DNA of 64,000 nucleotides from Nocardia albiluteola. GTDB taxonomy: Bacteria; Actinomycetota; Actinomycetes; Mycobacteriales; Mycobacteriaceae. Location of the stretch: assembly GCF_018860155.1 (NCBI RefSeq), contig NZ_JAHKNI010000011.1, positions 234,656-298,655 of the forward strand, written 5' to 3'. Under the pieces are notes generated by a model. It saw only the letters and a list, made by a program, of their open reading frames with translations. It was not told the DNA's origin and made no database searches. Below, in pieces: positions 45,716 to 54,746 of the stretch. Both the position numbers and the translations under genes were made by a program. Position 1 is the stretch's first letter. Each line of letters opens with the position of its first letter.

Positions 45716-48700
45716 TCACCTGTGCGCCGGTCGGTTCTGCTCGCCGACCCAGGCTGCGATCTGGGCGCGCGAGGTGAATCCGAGTTTGGTCCGGATGTGT
45801 TCGACGTGTGCCTCAGCGGTGCGCTGGGAAATGTGCAGCCTGGCGGCGATGGCCCTATTGGTCAGGCCGTTGGCGACGAGGGCGGCGACCTCCTGCTCAC
45901 GGCGGGTCAGCTCCGTCGAGGGACCCGGACCGGGAGCTGTGGTCGTGGATTGTGCTCCGAGGGCGTAGTCGGTCGCCGCGTCGAGATCCAGCGCGGCGCC
46001 TTCGCGGTAGGCGGTCTCGAAGGGGCGCTGGCCCAGTGTGTGACGGGCGGCTCGTTCGCAGGCCTCATGGACGACCGCCATCTCCGGGAAGAACACCGAG
46101 GAGCCACCCATCGCCTGAGACAGTGCCTTCGCAGCGCCCAGCAACACGGCGGCGCGCAGTGCGTTGCCCTGGGCTCCCACAATCCAGGCCAGCGTTTCCA
46201 GGGCTATCGCGACATCGAACGGGTCTTTCTGCGGCTTGATGAGCTGGATCTCCTGCCGCAGCAGCCGTAGCGCCCGGTCGTAGTCGCCCTGGCGCCATTC
46301 GGCGACCGCTGCCGCCCACAAGGCATATGCCCGAAGTACGGAATCGCCGTGGGATTCGGCGATCGCGAGGGCCTGCTCGTTGTACGAAAGGGCTGCTGCG
46401 TTTTCCTCCCACAAGGCGTGTGCCAATCCGAGCCCGAGCAGGGCATAGATCTGTCCGGAGACCTCGCCTTGCGCGGCGAACGACTCGACAGCAGCCTCCA
46501 GGTAGGCGCGTCTGCGCGGAAGGTCGACCGGGCGAACAGCATGCATCGCTTGGGTGAGACCCACAAAGGCGTGCACGATCGGTTGTGCGGTCTGTTCGGC
46601 GAGAGCCTCCGCCTGCATGACCAGTGCGGACACTGCTCGGTGATCGTCCTGAGCTTGAGCCACCATGCTGGCGCGCCACAGTGCTTTGGCGTGGACCGGG
46701 GTGGCGTTCGCGGGCGCGTCGGCGAGGGCGCGGTCGAGCCAGTACCGCGCCTCACCGAGCTGGCCGCGACCGTACCAGAACGGTTGCAGGGCCGCGGTGA
46801 ACGACAACGCGGCATCATCGGGTTCCGCCTCGGTATCGGTCAGGCAGAAATCCAATGCCTCACGCAGGTTCGGTTGCTCGCGCCCGAGGCGGGCCATCCA
46901 GTCGAACTGGCGGGGGCTGATCCAGTCGGCGTCGGCGTTTTCGGCGAGCTGCCGATACCAGTCCCGGTGCCGGCGCCGCAATTCCATGGACGTGTCGGCT
47001 TGTTCGAGTTTGTCGCGGCCGTAGTCGCGTATTGTCTCGAGTAGCCGGAACCGCACCGCCGAGTCCGACTCCTGCCGGATCAGGATGGACTTGTCGACCA
47101 GGGCAGTGAGCACGTCGAGGAGATCCTGCGATCCGAGATCGCCCGAGCACACCTGTTCGGCGGCGTCGAGTTCGAAGCTGCCGGCGAACACGGACAGCTG
47201 TGCCCACACCTGTTGTTCGGCCTGGGTGCACAACGAGTAACTCCAGTCGATACACCACCGCAGGGTCTGCTGGCGGCTGGGTGCGCTGCGGCTGCCGCCG
47301 GTCAGCAACGCATACCGGTCCGTGAGCCGCCGCAAGATCTGCTCCGGTGCCAGCGCCCGCAGCCGGGCTACCGCCAGCTCGATCGCCAACGGCAGTCCAT
47401 CGAGGCGGCGGCAGATCTCGGCCACCGCGGCCACGTTGTCCTCGGTGAGCGCGAAGCCGGGCACAGCCGCGGTGGCCCGTTCGACGAACAGCCTGATCGC
47501 GTCGTAGCGGGCCGCACCCCGCAACGGCGGCTGCCGATCCGGATCCGGAACCGTCAGCGGCCGCACCCGCAGCACCGTCTCCCCGCCGATGCCCAGAGCC
47601 TCGCGGCTGGTGGCGAGAACCCGCAGCGTTGGGCACGCCCGCAGCAGAGTCTCGACAACCTTCGCGGCCGCGTCCACGATCTGTTCGCAATTGTCGAGCA
47701 CCAGCAGCAGCTCTCGCGACGCCAGGTAGTCGATCAGCGCCTCGAGCATGGGCTTTCTGTGTGGTCGCAACCCTAAAGCGGCGGCGATCACCCCCGGCAG
47801 CAGGGCACCGTCGTGCAGCTCGGCGAGTTGGACCAGCCACACCCCGTCGGCGAAGCCCCGTTGCGCACCGGTCGCCAGCTGCAACGCCATTCGAGTCTTG
47901 CCTACCCCACCGATCCCGGTCAATGTCACCAGCCGGGAGTTGGCCAGCAGGCTCTTGGCCTCGGTCAATTCGGTGCGGCGGCCGACGAAACTGGTCAGCT
48001 CGAGGGGAAGAGACCCGGTCCCACCGGCCGCCCCCGGGGTCTGGCGAGCCGACGAGCGACCGGCGGAGAGCGGAAGCAGAGGAACCGGGGTGGCTGCTTG
48101 TTGGTCCGCGCCGACTGCCATCACGTCGATCGGCCACCCGCGCCCGGCCTGCACCTGCTGCAGTTGCTCGCCCATCGCCGCCGCGGAGGGCCGCCGCTGG
48201 GGAGCACGGTCCATGGCCAGTTCGATCACCGTCGAGAGGTCCTCGTCGATGCCGTGCTCGCGTAGATCCGGCGTCGGCTGGGTGGTGAACCGCAGGAACT
48301 GGGCGACCACCCCCTGGCTGGTGTGCCGCTCGAATACCACGTGCCCGGTCAGCGCGGCGAACAAGGTGGCGCCGAATCCGTAGACGTCGGCGGCGGAGGT
48401 GGGTGCCTCACCCGCCAGGACCTCCGGCGCGATGAACGCCGGTGAACCGGTGACCGTGCCGGTAGCGGTGTGGAACCCGTCGGGGATGTGCGCAATACCG
48501 AAATCGCTCAATGCCGGCTCACCGTAGTCGGTGATCAGGACGTTGCCGGGTTTGATGTCGCGATGCAGGATGCCCAGCCGGTGGGCGGTGGCGAGGGCCC
48601 CGGCCAACTTCACCCCCAGCCGCACCACCTCCTCCGCCGGCAGCGGACCGTGACGGCGAATCCGGGCATCCAGGGAATCTTGCGGGTAGTAGGGCATCAC

Positions 48701-49006
48701 CAGATAGGGCAGCCCGGACGTGGTAACGCCCACCTGCAACATACCTACGATGTTCGGGTGCCCGGTCAGCCGGCCCATCGCCCGCTGTTCCCGGACGAAC
48801 CGCTCCTGGTTCCCCTTGTCCGGGGATGCGGTGAGCACCTTCACCGCCACAGTCCGGTCCAGGGCCGCCTGGGTGCACCGATACACCACGCCGAAACCCC
48901 CACGCCCGATCTCCTCGGCATAGGTGAATCCAGCTTCCGCCAGTTCCGCTGCGCTGACCGTGGGGATCACGTCGCGCTGAGTCTTCAACGGGTCGATCTC
49001 GCCCAT
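45716..49006 (-). CDS. PknK-like Ser/Thr kinase fused to NB-ARC, TPR and LuxR domains
   Basis: The 1,096-residue product combines four parts. The kinase domain (about 25-290) has GRGGFGVVY, AVKVL, HRDIKPGN and SDFGIAH, all intact, and is very similar to the mycobacterial PknK kinase domain as I recall it. The NB-ARC ATPase (about 340-640) has GIGGVGKT and LLLVLDNCEQ. A helical TPR-like region follows. The LuxR helix-turn-helix (about 1030-1090) reads LTRREQEVAALVANGLTNRA then IAARLHISQRTAEAHVEHI. ATG 49006 is chosen for its AGGG at eight bases. It lies convergent to the P450 gene and is a candidate pathway regulator joining phosphorylation and DNA binding in one chain. The 192-base gap to the P450 gene shows only a weak hairpin. 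Confidence 0.9.
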   Translation of the reverse strand: MGEIDPLKTQRDVIPTVSAAELAEAGFTYAEEIGRGGFGVVYRCTQAALDRTVAVKVLTASPDKGNQERFVREQRAMGRLTGHPNIVGMLQVGVTTSGLPYLVMPYYPQDSLDARIRRHGPLPAEEVVRLGVKLAGALATAHRLGILHRDIKPGNVLITDYGEPALSDFGIAHIPDGFHTATGTVTGSPAFIAPEVLAGEAPTSAADVYGFGATLFAALTGHVVFERHTSQGVVAQFLRFTTQPTPDLREHGIDEDLSTVIELAMDRAPQRRPSAAAMGEQLQQVQAGRGWPIDVMAVGADQQAATPVPLLPLSAGRSSARQTPGAAGGTGSLPLELTSFVGRRTELTEAKSLLANSRLVTLTGIGGVGKTRMALQLATGAQRGFADGVWLVQLAELHDGALLPGVIAAALGLRPHRKPMLEALIDYLASRELLLVLDNCEQIVDAAAKVVETLLRACPTLRVLATSREALGIGGETVLRVRPLTVPDPDRQPPLRGAARYDAIRLFVERATAAVPGFALTEDNVAAVAEICRRLDGLPLAIELAVARLRALAPEQILRRLTDRYALLTGGSRSAPSRQQTLRWCIDWSYSLCTQAEQQVWAQLSVFAGSFELDAAEQVCSGDLGSQDLLDVLTALVDKSILIRQESDSAVRFRLLETIRDYGRDKLEQADTSMELRRRHRDWYRQLAENADADWISPRQFDWMARLGREQPNLREALDFCLTDTEAEPDDAALSFTAALQPFWYGRGQLGEARYWLDRALADAPANATPVHAKALWRASMVAQAQDDHRAVSALVMQAEALAEQTAQPIVHAFVGLTQAMHAVRPVDLPRRRAYLEAAVESFAAQGEVSGQIYALLGLGLAHALWEENAAALSYNEQALAIAESHGDSVLRAYALWAAAVAEWRQGDYDRALRLLRQEIQLIKPQKDPFDVAIALETLAWIVGAQGNALRAAVLLGAAKALSQAMGGSSVFFPEMAVVHEACERAARHTLGQRPFETAYREGAALDLDAATDYALGAQSTTTAPGPGPSTELTRREQEVAALVANGLTNRAIAARLHISQRTAEAHVEHIRTKLGFTSRAQIAAWVGEQNRPAHR

Positions 49007-49084
49007 ACGCATCGCCCTAGTTCGTGACGTAGCCACATGGTAACGCACGGATCAGTGCGAGTACGCCCACTAACCCAGTTGGCG

Positions 49085-49690
49085 ATGTTCGCCCTTCGTG
49101 CCTGTGTCAGCGGCCGGTGAGGTGCTGTCACTGATGAGTTCGCGGCAGCGAGGCGGATATCGGGCAGGGCATCGAGGAGCTGATCCACACCATCCTGGGC
49201 GATCAGATACGCGGACTGACCGGCGGGACAGGCGTGCGGCCCGGCACCCCAGGCCAGGCGGGATCGGTTGCCGGTCCGGTCTCCACCGCTGATGGTCGGA
49301 TCGTTGTTGCAGGCGGCGATGCTGATGACCACCGGGCTGCCGCGGATAGGTCATGCAGAAATTCGCCATCGGCGGATCCTCGAACAGCACCTTGTCGAGC
49401 GCGTCCCGGGTGGAGAGACTGCTGGCGAGAAGACTGCCGCCGACTCGGTCGTTGGTCAGGATCAGCAGCAGCGTATTGGCGATGAGGTTCAGCACCGGTT
49501 CGACGCCGGCGCCGTAGAGGGGCACGAGTTGCTCGATGATCTCCCGATCGTCGAGTTCGGCCGGGTGCTGGACCAATCGGGCGGTGATGTCGTCGCCGGA
49601 TTCGGCGTGCTCGAGGGTAACCAGCTCGGTGAGCGCTTCGATCAGCATCGCGTTACCGCCCGCGGCATCGTTGCCCTCGAACATGGCCAT
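49085..49690 (-). pseudogene. Cytochrome P450, truncated and frameshifted
   Basis: The upstream frame (about 49345-49690) gives a P450 I-helix region: LVPLYGAGVEPVLNLIANTL, then NFCMTYPRQP. After a one-base shift at about 49340 the other frame continues with VVISIAACNNDPTISGGDRT and the heme site LAWGAGPHACPAGQSAYLIA. The first half of the protein is missing, and the C-terminus dissolves after LPDIRLAAA. The sequence differs from the intact P450 at 44240, so this is a third P450. It cannot be functional. The neighbouring stretch 49691-49900 shows no gene. Confidence 0.8.
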
Positions 49691-49900
49691 GATGATCGTC
49701 TCGCTGCCACGACCAGACGAGCGAGCGCAACTTATGCACTAACCGGACACCGGAGCCAGTTCGGTGGCGGTGGTTGCTCCGACGGGTCAGTCGGTCGTTC
49801 CCATGTTCATGGCGCCCCCGGCAGGACACGGTGTATGGGACTGACCTGCCATTTTCTGTTGGACGGTGGTGGTTGAAGATGATTGCTGGCTCAGCAAGCC

Positions 49901-50821
49901 TTACGCCCTGTCGGATCGTCGGGCCGTGATGAACCGACCCGCGCGAGTCGGAAGCATCGTCGGCTCTGGGAACTGCGTGCCGTATCGCTCGGCTACGTCG
50001 ATGGCGCGCTCGGCCGTCACCGTCCACCCGTGCTCGCTCAACCAGGCATCAACGGGATAGTCCTCCTCGTCTGGCCACAACTGCGCGATATCCAGGCCCA
50101 TCCGGCCGGCCATGCGGGTCCACCGCTCCTGGAACTCCGGATCGCGGCGCAGGCTTGCCAAATCGTCGACGTACTCCAATTCGATGCTGCTGCCCGGGAC
50201 AGCGAGTCCATCGACTGCGGACAGCAGCCGTTCCTTCGCCGCATTCGGCAGAAAAGGCAATAGCCCCTCGGCAAGCCAGGCCGATGGGCGAGAGGGATCG
50301 AAACCCGCCTGTAGCAACGGGCGTGTCCATTCCTCCCGCAAATCCACCGCAACCACCCGCCGCTGCGCCCGGGGACGCGCACCCTGCTCGACAAGGACGC
50401 GGTCCTTGAACTCCAGCACTTTCGGCGCATCCAGCTCATAGATTACGGTTCCCTCCGGCCAGCCCAGCCGGAATGCGCGGGCGTCCAGGCCGGCAGCGAG
50501 CAGAACCACCTGGGACACCCCAGCCGCCGACGCCCCGGTGAAGTAGTCGTCGAAGTACCGCGACCGTACTCCCATATAGCGGGCCATCGACGCCCAGGGA
50601 ATATCGGAATCGCGCTCGGCCGCGTCCAGCCGAGTCGGCACTTCGACCGGCGGGTCGGCCGCGTGCACGAATGCTTCCGCATAGGGGTCCGAGACCAACC
50701 CGCCGTCGCGGTGTGTCTCCATTGCCCGGCCCGCCGCGACTGCGAGCGCTGTCAGCCCGACGCCGGTGACGATGTCCCATCGGGCCGACATGCCTCCCGT
50801 GGACTCGTTCGCACTTGTCAT
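49901..50821 (-). CDS. SAM-dependent methyltransferase (TIGR00027/PF04072 type)
   Basis: The 306-residue product has the layout of the large actinobacterial family related to leucine carboxyl methyltransferases. It shows an N-terminal helical part (TALAVAAGRAMETHR, DPYAEAFVHA), R-tyr-FDD (RSRYFDDYF), the SAM site VVLLAAGLDARAFRLGWPEG, the acidic pair VIYELDAPKVLEFK, and AWLAEGLLPFLP. Many paralogues of this family exist in Mycobacterium and Nocardia, and most have no known substrate. The ATG at 50821 has no strong ribosome binding site. Membership of the peptide locus is only positional; an O-methylation of the product is conceivable but not shown. Confidence 0.88.
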   Translation of the reverse strand: MTSANESTGGMSARWDIVTGVGLTALAVAAGRAMETHRDGGLVSDPYAEAFVHAADPPVEVPTRLDAAERDSDIPWASMARYMGVRSRYFDDYFTGASAAGVSQVVLLAAGLDARAFRLGWPEGTVIYELDAPKVLEFKDRVLVEQGARPRAQRRVVAVDLREEWTRPLLQAGFDPSRPSAWLAEGLLPFLPNAAKERLLSAVDGLAVPGSSIELEYVDDLASLRRDPEFQERWTRMAGRMGLDIAQLWPDEEDYPVDAWLSEHGWTVTAERAIDVAERYGTQFPEPTMLPTRAGRFITARRSDRA

Positions 50822-50908
50822 GTCTACCCAAGTTACGCGGCCATCGAGGCGTACAGCAATCTATCGGTTATTTTTCGATCGATGAGTTGCTCGGCAGCGA
50901 GGTTCGTC

Positions 50909-51598
50909 TCACACGCGACGGAAGCGGGCGAGCCAACCGCTGATGCTGATTGGTTCGTTACTCGACGGCAGGACTGCCCGCAGAGTGGACTCATCGATGG
51001 CCTCTACCTGCCAACCGTCGGCGAAGCCGGCGCGCAGGTCGTCGGGACTTTTGCTCGGCGGCATCAGATTCGGCGGTAGGCGGTGTTCCTCGTCGGCCGA
51101 CAGCTCGCGCAATTGCGCGGCTATTGTCTCCAGACCCGGGCCACTGAGGGCCAGCAGGTACACCACAGCGTTCGGACGACAGGCACGGTGCAGTGCAGCC
51201 GCGTAGCGGCGTAGGGCGTCTTCGTCGAACAGATGCGCCAGACCGGAGTCGACGACGGTGTCGAAACGTCCGGTATAGGCGTCGAGGTCCAGCGCATCCG
51301 CCACCTCGAAGGTCGCCGCCAAACCACGCTCGGCGGCCTTGCCCCGGGCCAGCTCGACAGCGGTGAGCGACAGGTCCAATCCGATGACCGAGTAATCCTG
51401 GTCTGCGAGGTACAACGCGTTTTCCCCGGTTCCGCAACCGGCGTCGAGCACCGTGCCGGTGATCCCACCGGCCTGTTCGACGGCAACGTAGGCCGGTTGC
51501 GGGGCACCGATGTCCCACGGGGCACGAAATGGACCTACGCCGCGGTATATGGCATCGAAGTCGAGTTCGGTGGGCCGTTCAGCCGCTGAATCGGTCAT
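50909..51598 (-). CDS. Class I SAM-dependent methyltransferase
   Basis: The 229-residue product has the Rossmann-type SAM domain: motif I VLDAGCGTGENALYLA, the acidic loop VIGLDLSLTAVELA, FEVADALDLD, and the post-motif region FDTVVDSGLAHLFDEDALRR. The C-terminal part has WQVEAIDESTLRAVLPSSNE. ATG 51598 was chosen because it follows the family N-terminus (ELDFDAIYRGVGPFRAPWDI). A frame that stays open upstream to 52228 has no ribosome binding site and overlaps the promoter and peptide gene on the other strand. It may methylate a small molecule; thiopurine-type and biosynthetic methyltransferases look alike here. Confidence 0.88.
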   Translation of the reverse strand: MTDSAAERPTELDFDAIYRGVGPFRAPWDIGAPQPAYVAVEQAGGITGTVLDAGCGTGENALYLADQDYSVIGLDLSLTAVELARGKAAERGLAATFEVADALDLDAYTGRFDTVVDSGLAHLFDEDALRRYAAALHRACRPNAVVYLLALSGPGLETIAAQLRELSADEEHRLPPNLMPPSKSPDDLRAGFADGWQVEAIDESTLRAVLPSSNEPISISGWLARFRRV

Positions 51599-52105
51599 CA
51601 CACCACGATCCCTCACCAAACGGTCACTGGCAACCCATCGGCAATCTAGTTGCGGTATGGGACGAATGGTCGCCGGAACGGTGCGGTGTCGGTGATGCGC
51701 GGCGCACGCTGCGTCCAGGCTGGTGCATTCCGCATCATGCGGGAGTAATATAATTTCCGGGTCTTTCCATCGAACCCAGGCGTCTTGTCCGCTTCGAGCG
51801 GCGTCGGGGCGCCCAACTCGGACAAATGCCATATAGCCGACGGGCTGACGAACAGGTCCGTCGATGGTTATCCGGGGGCGAGCGATTATTGCCTGAGCAT
51901 AAAACGATAGCGAGACTCGTGGTGAGGACGACGGCCCCTGCAGCGTGGCAATTACCGAGCCGTCGTCGGCGCGCCACCAGGTGAACAGTCGAGATGGCGG
52001 TTGTGTCAGGCCGTCATAGTCCGCATGGGTCTGCTGCACGATGAGCTGACAAGATGTCACCTTTCTGTACAGCAGACCCCATCGAAGCCTATCGAAGGTC
52101 GAAAA
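51599..52105. other. Non-coding interval between methyltransferase and peptide gene
   Basis: About 500 bases without a convincing gene. The minus frame remains open but shows no recognisable domain or start signal. The stretch includes an A/T-rich patch at about 51740-51760 and presumably holds the promoters of both flanking divergent genes. Confidence 0.5.
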
Positions 52106-52303
52106 ATGACTACAGGAAAGCTCAAGATTCTGGCAGTGACCGCGTTGGCGTTGTCCCTGGGTGCGCTCGCAGCTCCCGCGACAGCGGCCCCGGCTATGGC
52201 GACCTCGCCCGTGGCTGTGACATCGCACCAGGCAACCCCGATCGGTGGCGGTGGCTCACTCCACATCTGTTTCCCCCTGGGCAGCTTTGTGTGGTGCATC
52301 TGA
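52106..52303 (+). CDS. Small secreted peptide with C-terminal Cys pair
   Basis: The 65-residue product has a clear signal peptide (MTTGKLKILAVTALALSLGA, with cleavage near AAPATAA-A, about residue 28). A short Ala/Ser/Thr/Pro spacer and GGGG lead to the C-terminal SLHICFPLGSFVWCI. The two cysteines are nine positions apart and could form a disulfide loop; Ile is the last residue. A related ending (LCFPFGSVTLCI) is encoded at 26392-26535 next to the NRPS start. GAAGG about eight bases before ATG 52106 supports the start. It could be an envelope peptide, signal or antimicrobial; nothing in the sequence decides. The hairpin at 52376-52411 follows. Confidence 0.75.
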   Translation: MTTGKLKILAVTALALSLGALAAPATAAPAMATSPVAVTSHQATPIGGGGSLHICFPLGSFVWCI

Positions 52304-52375
52304 AATAGAAGGTCGATACCCCCGACACATCTCAGCACAACCTCATCCCGACACGCCGGGGGGTTTCTCGAGAGC

Positions 52376-52411
52376 CCGGGACTGTCTGAGAGAGATCTCA
52401 GACAGTCCCGG
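52376..52411. terminator. 15-bp hairpin after the peptide gene
   Basis: CCGGGACTGTCTGAG at 52376-52390 pairs perfectly with 52397-52411 around AGAGAT. There is no T-run. The sequence CCCGGAGGAATT occurs at the 3' edge and again about 23 bases later. Confidence 0.6.
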
Positions 52412-52528
52412 AGGAATTTCTTGACGGCCCGGAGGAATTGGCTGACGGTATGACATGCCGAGCGTCTTTGATATCGACCATGCTGACCGATTGGGGATGG
52501 GTCAAATCTTTGCTGTGACAGCGCGAGA

Positions 52529-53203
52529 TCAATTCGCGCGCGGTGGTTCCTGGCGCTCGACCAGCTTCTCGGCCAGGGAATGGCTCAGGAAACTGGGGAT
52601 GCCAGGTGCGAAGATCCTGAGATAGGTATCGATCCAGTCGTATCGGGTCTTCAGGAATGCGAAGTCGGTCGGGGCCATCTGGCGCACGGCGAGCAGGGGC
52701 AACGGGGAATCGAGCGCTGGGAAGTCCGGGTTGTGCAGTCCGGCGACGGTGCAGCCCGGATAGAACTGCCCGAGCATCAATCCCTGTTCGACGAACTTCG
52801 TCTTCAGGTTGCGCTGGACGGCCTCCAGGTTCTCGTATTCGGTGAGGTCGGGAAAGACCGCTAGGACGGCCTTGAGCTTGGAGCCGGGTCCGCGGCCGGG
52901 AGGCAGCACGGGAAACAGATCGTTCATGTCGTCGACGACCGCTGTGAAGTACTCCTGGCTGATCTCGTCACCTTCGATGAATGCCGCCCAGAGGTATCGG
53001 TTTACCACCGCACGCCCCGTATACGGGCAGACCGGGCCGGGCCGGCCGAGGTCGGGATGGGGTCGGCACAGGTATTCCACAGTCCACCTCCGCAATTCCT
53101 CGGCGCAGGGGTGCTCGTGCGGCTGGGCTGTCGCGTCGGTGGCGAACAGGTTGATCGGTTTCACGCCGGAGCGCGTGCCGATGCGTTCATCTAACGCTTT
53201 CAT
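52529..53203 (-). CDS. DUF6875-like protein
   Basis: The 224-residue product has no signal peptide or membrane helix. Recognisable blocks are the HPDLGRPGPVCPYTGRAV region with an invariant-looking cysteine, LMLGQFYPGCTVAGLHNPDF, and SPLPLLAVRQMAPTDFAFL. I recall this pattern as DUF6875, a family of unknown function in actinobacterial biosynthetic loci; the name should be checked. Its ATG at 53203 overlaps the stop codon of the shortened NRPS-like gene (53200-54087) in ATGA, so the two are translationally coupled. That coupling suggests the upstream remnant is still translated. There may be a link to the peptide pathway through this partner. Confidence 0.7.
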   Translation of the reverse strand: MKALDERIGTRSGVKPINLFATDATAQPHEHPCAEELRRWTVEYLCRPHPDLGRPGPVCPYTGRAVVNRYLWAAFIEGDEISQEYFTAVVDDMNDLFPVLPPGRGPGSKLKAVLAVFPDLTEYENLEAVQRNLKTKFVEQGLMLGQFYPGCTVAGLHNPDFPALDSPLPLLAVRQMAPTDFAFLKTRYDWIDTYLRIFAPGIPSFLSHSLAEKLVERQEPPRAN

Positions 53204-54087
53204 GATCGAGTCCTCTGTACTGTGGTGCTACCGAGGTGAGACCGGATGAACAACGAACAACCATGCCGCCGCGCGACATCCTCCAACCCCCCGACCAACC
53301 CCGCATCCAACACGAAACTCGAAGTCGCACCCCGATTCGACAACACCGCCGGCCGCGGCCTGTCCAACGGCAAACAAAGCTCCTCGGGAAGGTCCGCAAG
53401 CGCAGCCCGCCAGAACTCCAGGTTCTCGCGGCGGCGGCGGATCTCGGCGCCCTCCGCGGCGCTGCCGGGGTCCGCCGACCGCCGCAGCACGGCGGTCGTG
53501 CGACCCGACACAGGAATGTTGACAAGCACCTCGTCCCGGCCGGTGCGGCGGGCCAGGTAGCAGCCGAATGCGGCGATTACCACCGCGGCCGGGCTCGCGC
53601 CCAGTGCTTTGGCCGAAAGATCGGCCTCGTAGAGAGCGCGAATGTCTGCCGCTCGGTTGGGCTCCGCGACGCGGCCCTGCACCGCCGCGGTGTACAGCGC
53701 CGCAATCCGATTCACGATCATCATCGCGCCGTAGCCATACATCGCGACATGGTGGCTCCTGCAGTACAGCAGATAATGCCGATCCCCGAGCCGCACGATC
53801 GCGGTTGTGACCAGCAGGTCCCGTGTCATGTCCAACGGCGCGGTGTATTCCCGGCGCAACTCACGGCCCGCTCGGATCCCCATCGTGCGCAGCAGATCGA
53901 TATCGAGGTCACCACGGCACTCGATATACTGCGCCTCGGATATCGGCACATCCGGGCTCAATTTCTGCGCCAGCCACAACCCCTGCTGTCCGGCAGACAG
54001 CGCTATCGGTTGTTCGACTGACGGGTCCCGCTCTGAATTGTCGCTCGATCCTCGGCCGGGGTCGAGTTCGGGTCGCGAAACGGTCAT
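53200..54087 (-). pseudogene. Shortened copy of the NRPS N-terminus (C domain plus half-C)
   Basis: The 295-residue frame aligns with the first ~550 residues of the NRPS at 26745: MTVSRPELDPGRG, LSAGQQGLWLAQKLSPDVPI, LDMTRDLLVTTAIVRLGDRH, VLVNIPVSGRTTAVLRRS, then RENLEFWRAALADLPEELCL of the half-C domain. Three blocks are missing (after GRELRREY, after YEADLSAK, after LRRSADPG), each without breaking the frame. The HHxxxDG motif has become HHVAMYG, so condensation activity is not expected. AGAAGG precedes ATG 54087, and the stop is coupled to the DUF6875-like gene. It is either a pseudogene that happens to stay open or a reduced protein with another role. Confidence 0.75.
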
Positions 54088-54650
54088 CTCAGCCTTCTCA
54101 CACCGACCTCGCAAACCGCCGAGCACCGAGCTCTTTTCTATATCCACCAGGGAGGATCGGCCGTGCGGTGCGGATTCTCGGTGGAACTCACCAAGGACAC
54201 CGTTACGCTAGATGAAAACGACAGAGGACTTTAGCCTTTCGACTCGGCGACTAAATACCCTCCCGGTTCCACATTTGCGCCGGCCGACCCCTCGGATATC
54301 GGCATATCCGGACCTAATTTCCGCACCAGCCGCAACCCGCGCTGTCCTACAGGCAGCGGTATCAACTGTTCGACTGACGCGTCCGGTTCAAACTTTCAAT
54401 CGACCCTCGGTCAGGTCGATTTCAGGTCACGGATCGGTCACTATTTCGTTCTTAACCCCGACCTGGCCAAGTATAAGCCGAACAACACGTCCGCGCAAAT
54501 AGTCAGCACCAAGATCATTCTTATACCCACCAGGGACTATCGACCGCGCTCTGCGGATTCTCGACAGAACTCTCACCATCGACGCCAATACGGCCGAACG
54601 AAAACGACAGAGGACCTTCGCCCTTCGATTCGATGACCAAATGCCTTCCG
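53936..54650 (-). repeat. Imperfect tandem duplication of NRPS-remnant start and leader
   Basis: Unit 1 (about 53936-54265) and unit 2 (about 54292-54650) correspond at an offset of about 356 bases. Shared blocks include TCGGATATCGGCA, TTGTTCGACTGACG / CTGTTCGACTGACG, and AAAACGACAGAGGAC. Unit 1 includes the first codons of the shortened NRPS gene and its leader. Unit 2 is more decayed and has no open frame. The rest of 54088-54746 shows no gene. Confidence 0.65.
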
Positions 54651-54746
54651 GCAAAGGAGAATCGTGAATGTTCCACATGTCCTGTGACAGTTGATACCGA
54701 AATGACGCACAGTATCATAGGAGCAGGTCAGGATTGAGAGGTGGCA

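Noticed and set aside
51599..52228. N-terminal extension of the methyltransferase at 50909 up to 52228
   Set aside because: The frame is open but has no start signal or recognisable domain, and it overlaps the peptide gene and its promoter on the other strand. ATG 51598 fits the family start.
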